Shown here: positions 14,511-20,411 of the stretch, one piece after another | Numbering within the stretch: position 1 is the first letter of the stretch | How the letters are laid out: the number at the start of each line of letters is the position of its first letter | NCBI GenBank assembly: GCA_002327405.1 | Contig: DCVO01000138.1 | Coordinates: 1-20,411 of the forward strand | Origin: Thiobacillus sp. UBA2186 | GTDB lineage: Bacteria; Pseudomonadota; Gammaproteobacteria; Burkholderiales; Thiobacillaceae | DNA length: 20,411 nucleotides | Direction of reading: 5' to 3' | The notes under the pieces: generated by a model | Seen by the model: the letters and a program-made list of their open reading frames with translations, nothing else | Told to the model about the DNA's origin: nothing | Database searches by the model: none | Program-made: the position numbers and the translations under genes

Positions 14511-15482
14511 TCACTTGTACTCAATCAGGCTTGCCTTTTCACCCATCATCCGGTGCATGACAAATTTCATGAGCCCCAACGCTTCTGGAAATTTGCCCAG
14601 CACCATGAACAGTGAGCGCAAGCAGCTGTCTCGCAACGTGCGATCGCCACGAAGGCAAAGACGCACTACCTGCACGGGATAGAGGCCAAGCAGGATGCAT
14701 CCCCATGCACCCCACAGAGCCACCCCCGTGACCGCGCTCAGAGGGATCGCGATGCCCCACGCCAGGATGCTGCGTGACTCGCGCACCCGATGGCGTTCCT
14801 GCGTATCCCCATGCAGGTGCGCGCCCTCGGCAAAGGTATAACCAGCGCGCACGCTGCGCTTCCACCACTGCCCGAATCTGAACATGGCGGCGTCGTGCCA
14901 GGCCATTTCGGCATCCAGCCGCCAGATGCGCCAGCCGGCGGCACGCAGGCGCACGCAAAGTTCCGGCTCCTCGCCCGCGATCAGATCCGGCCTGAACCCC
15001 TGCATTTGCCCAAATGCATCCGCGCGCACCATGGCAATGCCGCCGCAGGCTTTTGCTTCGCCGACCGGGGTATCCCACTCCATGTCGCAAAGCCGGTTAT
15101 AGATGCTGCGCTCGGGAAAACGCTCGCGCAGCCGCCCGCAAACCATGGCCGCGTCCGCATGGTTATCGAGAAAGGCAACGGCCCTGCCAAGCCAGCCCGG
15201 GCGCAGTTCGCAGTCGCCGTCGATGAACTGCACATAACGCGGTGCCGATGCCGATTCGAACAGGCGCCTGAAACCGGCGTTGCGTGCGCGGGCGGCGGTA
15301 AACGGCACGCTCATGTCGAGTTCCACGACCTCTGCGCCCAGGCTTCGCGCCAGTTCCGCCGAACCGTCCGTCGAGCCCGAATCCACATACACCAGTTTTT
15401 CCGCCAAGCCGAGCGCCGATTCGAGGCAGCGCCGCAAACGCTCGCCCTCGTTGCGCCCGATCACGACCACGCCGACTTTCAT
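14511..15482 (-). CDS. Family 2 glycosyltransferase with C-terminal membrane segments
   Basis: Predicted inner-membrane glycosyltransferase, 323 aa. The N-terminal VGVVVIGRNEGERL is followed by VDSGSTDGS (33-41), the metal-binding DGD (88-90), CGGIAMVRADAFGQMQGF (146-163) and GEEPELCVRLRAAGW (170-184). The C-terminal third has a hydrophobic stretch at about 239-273 (ILAWGIAIPLSAVTGVALWG and onward) that could make one or two membrane helices. The ATG at 15482 overlaps the stop of the upstream GT2 gene (ATGA) and has GGGAGG about 9 nt before it, so start and coupling are both firm. An open frame extending upstream to 15935 is only a shadow of the next gene. The preserved nucleotide-sugar and acid motifs suggest an active enzyme; its donor is unknown. 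Confidence 0.92.
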   Translation of the reverse strand: MKVGVVVIGRNEGERLRRCLESALGLAEKLVYVDSGSTDGSAELARSLGAEVVELDMSVPFTAARARNAGFRRLFESASAPRYVQFIDGDCELRPGWLGRAVAFLDNHADAAMVCGRLRERFPERSIYNRLCDMEWDTPVGEAKACGGIAMVRADAFGQMQGFRPDLIAGEEPELCVRLRAAGWRIWRLDAEMAWHDAAMFRFGQWWKRSVRAGYTFAEGAHLHGDTQERHRVRESRSILAWGIAIPLSAVTGVALWGAWGCILLGLYPVQVVRLCLRGDRTLRDSCLRSLFMVLGKFPEALGLMKFVMHRMMGEKASLIEYK

Positions 15483-16480
15483 CTCTGTTCGCCCTCCCGG
15501 CGGATGGACCAGGCTTGCCCGCTGGCAAGCGCCCGCAGATCCCCGCCGAGCAGGTCCGGCATGAACCATTGGGGATCGGCATCCACCCCTTTCCCGCCCA
15601 GATGCAGCACGCTGCGCAGCAGCAGGGACAGGCGGCCGATCGTCCACAGCGCGTCGGCCAGAAGCAGGCCGGCGATCCCGTAGTGCTTGATGAAGAAGCG
15701 GCGCCGTGAGTCGTACCAATATCCGGCCCGCCGTTTGGCGGCCGTTTTGATCCCGGTGGCCGCCCCCTCCAGGTGCAGCACCCGGGAGCGCGGCACGTAC
15801 CAGACTTCCCAGCCCGCCCGCCTGGCGCGCCAGCAATAATCCACCTCTTCGAAATAGAGGAAAAAACCTTCGTCCATCAGGCCGATATCCTCGATCACCT
15901 GCCGCCTCACCAGCATGCTTGCGCCCGACACCCAATCGCAGGGATGTGGCACATCGAGCATGGGAGGCGATACGACATGACGGCTCAGCAAACGGCTCAG
16001 CAAGCCGAGGCGCGCCCCGCCGTCCAACTCGCTCAAGGGCGAATGAATGCGGTGCGCCGAACAGTCCACGCCGCCGGCAGGCGTTTCCAGCAGGCTGCCG
16101 GCGATGCCCGCATCGGGGTGCGAATCCATGAACTCCACAAGCGCCCTGATCGCCCCCTGCCTGACGATGGTGTCGGGATTGAGGAGCATCACGTAATCGG
16201 CGGTTTCACGCGCAGCCAGGGCCATGCGGATGCCGGCGTTGTTGCCGAAGGCGAAACCGCCATTGCGATCAAGCGCTACCGCCTCGGCCCATTCCGACCA
16301 GCCTTCGCTCCCGATGGCGGCATGGATTCGCTCCGCCGAACCGTCGCCCGAGGCATTGTCCATCACCAGCACGCGTCCTCCGCCCAGGCACTCGACCTGG
16401 GAAGCCAGGGAACGCAGGCAATCGACCGCCAGCCCGGGCGTTCGATAATTGACGATGACAATCCAGATGCACCCGCTCAC
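15479..16480 (-). CDS. Family 2 glycosyltransferase, rhamnosyltransferase (WbbL)-like
   Basis: Predicted glycosyltransferase, 333 aa. Motifs are IVIVNYRTPG (7-16), VMDNASGDGS (39-48), RNGGFAFGNNAGI (72-84), LLNPDT (99-104, the DxD-like metal site in this subfamily), VSGASMLVRR (184-193) and DEGFFLYFEEVDYCWRARRAGW (203-224), the hallmark of WbbL/RfbF-like dTDP-rhamnosyltransferases. I prefer the GTG at 16480: GGAG lies 8 nt upstream, the gap to the preceding gene is 16 bp, and the protein then begins right at the first beta-strand. The in-frame ATG at 16513 has no SD and would overlap the sulfotransferase gene by 17 bp. No rhamnose synthesis genes are in the window, so rhamnose as donor is only suggested by family likeness. 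Confidence 0.9.
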   Translation of the reverse strand: MSGCIWIVIVNYRTPGLAVDCLRSLASQVECLGGGRVLVMDNASGDGSAERIHAAIGSEGWSEWAEAVALDRNGGFAFGNNAGIRMALAARETADYVMLLNPDTIVRQGAIRALVEFMDSHPDAGIAGSLLETPAGGVDCSAHRIHSPLSELDGGARLGLLSRLLSRHVVSPPMLDVPHPCDWVSGASMLVRRQVIEDIGLMDEGFFLYFEEVDYCWRARRAGWEVWYVPRSRVLHLEGAATGIKTAAKRRAGYWYDSRRRFFIKHYGIAGLLLADALWTIGRLSLLLRSVLHLGGKGVDADPQWFMPDLLGGDLRALASGQAWSIRREGEQR

Positions 16481-16488
16481 TTGTTTCG

Positions 16489-16492
16489 CTCC
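16489..16492 (-). promoter_or_regulatory. Ribosome binding site favouring a GTG start
   Basis: On the minus strand GGAG lies 8 nt before the GTG at 16480. The competing ATG at 16513 has no purine-rich sequence in front of it. Confidence 0.6.
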
Positions 16493-16496
16493 GGAT

Positions 16497-17447
16497 TCAT
16501 CGAATGCCTGCATCGACGATCGTGTCGATCCTGGTCTGAACCGCTCTGTTCCAACGCCTCAGGCGAAGGCGGCGGGAAAGCATTTCCTGCAGATAAAGCG
16601 ACAGGCCGAAATCGGATATCCTGCGGCGCAACCTGGCAAGCCGCGAATGCAGACGCAGAATCCCGCCGCCCAGCGGCCCTATCGTCTTCAGCGGAAGCCC
16701 GCTCATTTCATACCCGCGTTCTCGCAGGCGCTTGGCCAACCTGGCCTCGGCGAGTCGCAAGTCTTGCGGCTTCATCTTCCGCCGCCACTGGTAAATCAGG
16801 CTGGGATCCGGCAGGCCATAGCTGCTGGTTCCCGTGTAATCGAACATCCGCTCGCTGAAGCCGACGCCGAAAAAACCGCATATGCGTTCCAGTTCGCCGC
16901 GCGGATCAGTGATGAGATTCTCGTAACGCACCTCCAGCCAGCGGTCGCCGGCAAGCCGGGGGCGGAAGTCTTCCCATTCCTTCTCGGCCTCCAGCCACCA
17001 ATCCGCGGCAATAAAGGCGTTTCCGGCCCACCCCATCTGCACGACCGAACCGGCGACGTCGCGCCCGTCCCTGTACAAATAGATGTACTTGGCATCCGGC
17101 CAGATCAATGCCAGCTTGCCGAACCGATAGTGGACCGTGGCGCCCACATGTTTCTTGCCGTCGCGCTCCAGCTTCTGCCGCAGAAAATCGTTAACGAGAC
17201 CTGCATAATCGAGGCGCTCGTCAATGCCGAATCGACTGTGCCTGAATACCCGGTTGCGCCTGAGCCAATCGGCGTAATGCCCGATGTCCGGGAAAACGCC
17301 GTTCTCCGCGATCTGCGACACCAAGTATTCCGATTCCAGATTGAAGGCGATCTCGGGATGGTGATCGAGCATCAGACGCAACAGCGTCGTCCCGGAACGC
17401 TCCGCCCCGATCAGAAAAACCGGCTCATTTACCCTGTTCATATTCAT
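16497..17447 (-). CDS. PAPS-dependent sulfotransferase family protein
   Basis: Predicted sulfotransferase, 316 aa, moving sulfate from 3'-phosphoadenylyl sulfate to an acceptor, here probably a polysaccharide or lipid-linked sugar. The 5'-phosphosulfate loop is FLIGAERSGTTLLRLML (11-27) and the 3'-phosphate loop is YIYLYRDGRDVAGSVVQMG (121-139); between them lies the typical DHHPEIAFNLESEY. EVRYENLITDP (172-182) is the conserved strand after the 3' loop. The last 75 residues are basic and amphipathic with many Arg and Leu, longer than expected for a minimal domain. The start at 17447 is 6 bp after the stop of the upstream GT4 gene; an in-frame ATG two codons later is equally possible. Such enzymes in glycosyltransferase clusters suggest a sulfated exopolymer, although some members act as glycosylated-lipid or peptide sulfotransferases. 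Confidence 0.88.
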   Translation of the reverse strand: MNMNRVNEPVFLIGAERSGTTLLRLMLDHHPEIAFNLESEYLVSQIAENGVFPDIGHYADWLRRNRVFRHSRFGIDERLDYAGLVNDFLRQKLERDGKKHVGATVHYRFGKLALIWPDAKYIYLYRDGRDVAGSVVQMGWAGNAFIAADWWLEAEKEWEDFRPRLAGDRWLEVRYENLITDPRGELERICGFFGVGFSERMFDYTGTSSYGLPDPSLIYQWRRKMKPQDLRLAEARLAKRLRERGYEMSGLPLKTIGPLGGGILRLHSRLARLRRRISDFGLSLYLQEMLSRRLRLRRWNRAVQTRIDTIVDAGIR

Positions 17448-17453
17448 CGAATC

Positions 17454-18611
17454 TCACGCAGATTGAAGGATTGCCTGGCTTGTCTGCTCCGGCACACCGT
17501 TGCAACTGCCTGCGATCTCGTCTCTGCCCGCACGCCGGCAGGCATTGACCAAGGCCGCCTCGAAAAGCCTTGCCGATGTCTCCCAGGAACTCGATGCCAC
17601 GGTCTGAAACGCATGCGCCGACAGATCGCGCCATGCCTCGTCCGTCATGGCCAGGATCGCTTCGACGCCGCGAACCAGCCCATCCACATCATCGATGTCG
17701 GCAAGCATGCCGTTCCAGCCGTTTCTTACCGATTCGGCTGGCCAGCCCGTTCGCGTCGAAACCACAGGGGTGCGGCAAGCCATGGCTTCCATGGCGGGCA
17801 GATTGAAACCTTCGCTGCGGCTCGCCGTAAGCCAAGCATCGCAACTGGCGTACAGCTTGCGGATATCCCCTTGCTTCGGGGCGCAGGTGAATTCCACCCA
17901 TAGCGGAAGCTGTGCGCGCAACTCGGCCTTGCTGCCGAAGCAGACGGCGCGCAAACCGGGATGGTTCGTCCGCAGCTTGCCCAGCGCCGCCAACGCCACG
18001 TCCATGCCCTTGAAGGGCGCGTCATGACAAAGAAACCCGACCGTAGGACATGTCTGCCTGCCGCGCGGCGAGGCATGGAACAGGGCATGGTCGACGCTGT
18101 TGGGCACAAGTTCGGCCTTGCCGTCCCCGTACTCGTCCCGCATCACATCGGCAATCCAGCGCGCGATCACGACCTTGTGAAACGGCAGACGGTAAACAGC
18201 CCTGCAGCGAGCGGCCGGCAAATAGTCGAATACCTCGTGGTGCTGGATGAAATGCACCTTCGCACCCTTGCTGTCACTCAGCGCGTCGACCCATTCTGCC
18301 GTCTCCCACCAGGTCGCGATGACAACATCCGCATCCGGCACGTCCGCATCCTTGACCGGGCGATAGCGGTCGAGCACCCGATGATCCAGGCCCAGGCCAT
18401 CGAGGTGCGACAGTTGCGACGGCAGGCTGGGCCAGCCCTTGCCCGCCAGCCAGGATTTGAGTTTTCTGCCGATGGATACGCGCCTGCGCGGCGGCGACAC
18501 CAGACAGACCTCATGGCCCATGCCGGCAAGCGCACGCGCGTAGATGGACACCACGCGGATGCCGCCGGACATGTCCACAGGAGGAAGAACGAAGCTAATG
18601 CGCATCCTCAT
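17454..18611 (-). CDS. Family 4 (GT-B) glycosyltransferase
   Basis: Predicted GT4 glycosyltransferase, 385 aa. The N-terminus MRMRISFVLPPVDMSGGIRVV carries the glycine-rich GG loop (16-17) after the first strand. It is followed by ATWWETAEW (99-107), FIQHHEVFDYLP (121-132), VPNSVDHALFH (169-179), VGFLCHDAPFKGMDVALAAL (191-210) and EGFNLPAMEAMACRTPVVST (267-286). E267 and E275 form the EX7E donor-binding motif. Residues past about 360 (RRAGRDEIAGSCNGVPEQTS) look like an unstructured tail. The start ATG lies 2 bp after the stop of the methyltransferase gene, so coupling is likely; M3 is an alternative start. The stop is 6 bp before the sulfotransferase gene. Donor and acceptor are not deducible. 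Confidence 0.9.
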   Translation of the reverse strand: MRMRISFVLPPVDMSGGIRVVSIYARALAGMGHEVCLVSPPRRRVSIGRKLKSWLAGKGWPSLPSQLSHLDGLGLDHRVLDRYRPVKDADVPDADVVIATWWETAEWVDALSDSKGAKVHFIQHHEVFDYLPAARCRAVYRLPFHKVVIARWIADVMRDEYGDGKAELVPNSVDHALFHASPRGRQTCPTVGFLCHDAPFKGMDVALAALGKLRTNHPGLRAVCFGSKAELRAQLPLWVEFTCAPKQGDIRKLYASCDAWLTASRSEGFNLPAMEAMACRTPVVSTRTGWPAESVRNGWNGMLADIDDVDGLVRGVEAILAMTDEAWRDLSAHAFQTVASSSWETSARLFEAALVNACRRAGRDEIAGSCNGVPEQTSQAILQSA

Positions 18612-18613
18612 GC

Positions 18614-19351
18614 CTATCGGTAATGCACGCCGACTTCCACCTCTGCTACACGCTCTGTTTTGCGCACGAGGTAGCAGGCGATTTCGCCAGTCAAGCGGTT
18701 CAATGGCAGCAGGTCGAGCATGCGGCGGCGCAATCCCCTACCGTCATCATGTCGCGGCACATCGTTCCTGCGCGGCCAGTCGACGCGCGAATAGGCAATC
18801 TTCTCGATCCTCGCATTCACCGTCCGGCAGCAGTTCTCAACTGCCCAGGGAAAAATCGGCGTAACGTGATAGCAGCCGATGAAGGATTCCTCGCGAAAAT
18901 ACGGGAGCACGCCCTCGCTCGCAAAGGCCAGCCGACTGGCGAGGTTCGCCGGGTTCGGGCTGCTGAAGATGAAAGCACCCTCCGGCCGCAGCACCCGCAC
19001 GGCTTCGCGGAAAAACAGCCACGGATTTTCCAGGTGCTCCATGACCTCGACGGCGATAACCGTATCGAAGCTCTCCGCCTCGAATGGCAACGGCTGCAGC
19101 AGATCCGCGTACGCGCATTCAAGGCCCTCGGCGGAGAAATGATCCGGGTGCAGGTCAATGCTCGTAACTCCATAGCCGGCGTCATGCAACAAGCGGGAAA
19201 TGCCGCCGCGCCCGGCTCCCGCATTCAGCACCCGGCCTCCGACCGGCATCAGTCCGAACACGCTTTCCCATGTGCCCGGCGCCGCCTGTGGCTGGAGGAA
19301 GTCGGGAAGACTTTTCATGTTCTCCGTCAGTCTGAAGGCTGGCTTCGTCAT
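18614..19351 (-). CDS. SAM-dependent class I methyltransferase
   Basis: Predicted methyltransferase of 245 aa with the Methyltransf_11/23 pattern. Motif I is VLNAGAGRGGISRLL (41-55). The acidic residue binding the SAM ribose is D66 in TSIDLHPDHF, followed by YADLLQPLPFEAESFDTVIAVEVMEHLENP (81-110) with the family's V-E-H-L signature, and then VLRPEGAFIFSSPNP. A C-terminal region (about 150-245) lacks further motifs and may bind the acceptor. Its place inside a run of glycosyltransferases suggests methylation of a sugar or a lipid-linked intermediate. Some similar proteins in EPS loci cap the chain end, but nothing seen here proves it. ATG codons at 19351 and 19318 are both possible; only the inner one has a GGAG, at a short 3-nt spacing. 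The 78-bp gap to the gene upstream is the largest within this half of the cluster. Confidence 0.85.
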   Translation of the reverse strand: MTKPAFRLTENMKSLPDFLQPQAAPGTWESVFGLMPVGGRVLNAGAGRGGISRLLHDAGYGVTSIDLHPDHFSAEGLECAYADLLQPLPFEAESFDTVIAVEVMEHLENPWLFFREAVRVLRPEGAFIFSSPNPANLASRLAFASEGVLPYFREESFIGCYHVTPIFPWAVENCCRTVNARIEKIAYSRVDWPRRNDVPRHDDGRGLRRRMLDLLPLNRLTGEIACYLVRKTERVAEVEVGVHYR

Positions 19352-19429
19352 GGCTGCATATGAGTTGCATTGGTCGGGTAGTCCAGGCGCTGCCCCGTAG
19401 CACGCCCCGTCTGCCTGGCGTTCATGCCG

Positions 19430-20323
19430 TCAGTCCTGAAAAGATGGCCGCCTGCTCGCGAAGCGCAATTGCCAACGTTTCATCCTGCTATACAGCGGAG
19501 TCTTGATTTCGCGGTCATAAAAATCCGACAAGGCCAGCTTCAGCAATCCTTCCGTGGGCACGTCGAAGTGCCGGAAAAGTCGCCGCAGCTGCCGGGCATA
19601 CGCAAAAGGCGCCTCATTGGCGGCGAAGTGCATCATGCAGGGAGAGAATTTCTTGCCGGTGGTGACGGCGACAAACTCGCAGAGCCCCTTGGTCGCATCC
19701 ATTTTCATGGTGCCGGGCTTGGCACTGAGATAACGTGAAAAGAATTCACCGTAGGGTGCCGGCTCGAGGCCCATCATGGTCATGACGATGTCCATCACGT
19801 CTTCGTCGGCATACCTGATGTCGCCGGCATAGTCGCGGTAATTCTTCGTCACCAGGCGGGCATTTTCGAAGACTTCGCCGCACTCCGGCTTCCTGAACAG
19901 CGCGTGGCCCGCGCCATCGATCCTGACAAGCGCGTCCTTGCCGATTTTTTTGAGCACTTCCTGCCTGTTCAGGCCGAATGCACTGACGCCCTCGGTCTTG
20001 TAGATTCCGCAGGCCGTATAGGGAGAGCGGCCCCATTGCTCGATGAACGGCTTGACCGGACGGAACACCAGCACGTCGGAATCGAAGAACATGGTTTCAT
20101 CGAAGGGGGTGTAGCGATCGAGGTGCACCTTGTGCACAAACCCCCGCAACGATGGATCTTCGTCAACGACATGATCAAAATGTGGTTCGACCAGCGGGCG
20201 CACTTTCGGGGAACAGGCCACTGCCACCGGCACGCCGGGATTGGAAATGCGCAGCGACAAGGCCAGGCCGATCGCCTTGAGATAGTCGTTGGGCGTTGCC
20301 AATGTCAGAACACCGAAACTCAT
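19430..20323 (-). CDS. Putative DxD glycosyltransferase (GT-A fold) of unassigned family
   Basis: Predicted nucleotide-diphospho-sugar transferase-like protein, 297 aa. The ATG at 20323 is fixed by GGAAGGAG ending 5 nt upstream, and the in-frame GTG further out is not needed. The N-terminal FGVLTLATPNDYLKAIGLALSLR, then FDETMFFDSDVLVFRP (74-89) with the D81-S-D83 motif, is the pattern of retaining GT8-like enzymes, in which the DxD binds Mn and UDP-sugar. RYADEDVMDIVM (170-181) could be the next acidic block, and CMMHFAANEAP (229-239) supplies a late His (H232), a usual third metal ligand. I cannot assign a named family. It is the first gene of the cluster inside the window, with a 78-bp gap to the methyltransferase gene, and it likely continues an operon or starts one. 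Confidence 0.75.
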   Translation of the reverse strand: MSFGVLTLATPNDYLKAIGLALSLRISNPGVPVAVACSPKVRPLVEPHFDHVVDEDPSLRGFVHKVHLDRYTPFDETMFFDSDVLVFRPVKPFIEQWGRSPYTACGIYKTEGVSAFGLNRQEVLKKIGKDALVRIDGAGHALFRKPECGEVFENARLVTKNYRDYAGDIRYADEDVMDIVMTMMGLEPAPYGEFFSRYLSAKPGTMKMDATKGLCEFVAVTTGKKFSPCMMHFAANEAPFAYARQLRRLFRHFDVPTEGLLKLALSDFYDREIKTPLYSRMKRWQLRFASRRPSFQD

Positions 20324-20363
20324 TGCCACTCCTTCCAAGCGCTTCACTTACTCATAAGTCAGA

Positions 20364-20369
20364 AATATA
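20364..20369 (-). promoter_or_regulatory. Possible sigma-70 -10 box before the cluster
   Basis: On the minus strand TATATT lies about 40 bp upstream of the start at 20323 in an AT-richer stretch. The -35 sequence at a 17-18 bp spacing (TCTTCA or TTCTTC) is poor, so this may not be a promoter. The region from 20370 to the window end holds no recognisable gene end. Confidence 0.25.
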
Positions 20370-20411
20370 GGCAACACTTGGATGCCTGAAGAACGAGCGA
20401 ACCAGATCGGG

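Noticed and set aside
20370..20395. Sigma-54 (-24/-12) promoter before the cluster, expected for PrsK/PrsR-regulated exosortase loci
   Set aside because: GG and GC dinucleotides occur in GGCATCCAAGTGTTGCC, but they are 12 rather than 10 bases apart and the flanking consensus is poor.

Overview
The window looks like chromosome of a high-GC Gram-negative bacterium, most likely a betaproteobacterium. The reasons are the RNase E sequence type, a DsbC-like periplasmic oxidoreductase, Sec signal peptides, a TPR lipoprotein with a lipobox, and a polysaccharide gene set of the kind seen with EPS/PEP-CTERM (exosortase) loci in that class. The exact genus cannot be read from this stretch.

Layout. 1-2499 (+ strand): the 3' two-thirds or so of RNase E, closed by a clear intrinsic terminator, then a DsbC/DsbG-type disulfide isomerase. 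2500-2660: a convergent junction filled by a palindromic dispersed repeat, with a second copy at about 11067-11156. 2654-6878 (- strand): three separately transcribed genes, namely a low-molecular-weight protein tyrosine phosphatase, a secreted UshA-like 5'-nucleotidase/metallophosphatase and a secreted phytase-like esterase domain protein. The last two each end in a perfect GC hairpin plus T-run terminator. 7024-20323 (- strand): one long polysaccharide biosynthesis cluster. In transcription order it holds a DxD glycosyltransferase-like protein, a SAM methyltransferase, a GT4 glycosyltransferase, a sulfotransferase, two GT2 enzymes, a second GT4, a third GT2, a WecG/TagA (GT26) enzyme fused to a STAS-like domain, a TPR lipoprotein, GalE and bifunctional ManC/AlgA. 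Most junctions are 2-20 bp or 4-bp ATGA overlaps, so much of it is probably co-transcribed from right to left. The repeat splits it between the GT26 gene and the TPR gene.

How the genes fit together. ManC makes GDP-mannose from mannose-6-phosphate, through its isomerase and guanylyltransferase domains. GalE interconverts UDP-glucose and UDP-galactose. Six recognisable glycosyltransferases plus one DxD protein would assemble an oligosaccharide repeat, and the sulfotransferase and methyltransferase could decorate it. The TPR lipoprotein is a plausible envelope assembly or export factor. The initiating phosphoglycosyltransferase, flippase, polymerase and outer-membrane export genes are not in the window and would be expected beyond the right edge.

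No tRNA, rRNA, CRISPR array, insertion sequence or phage gene was seen. No gene-free stretch exceeds 300 bp; the longest is 5290-5570, which holds the 5' leader of the 5'-nucleotidase gene and the terminator of the phytase-like gene.
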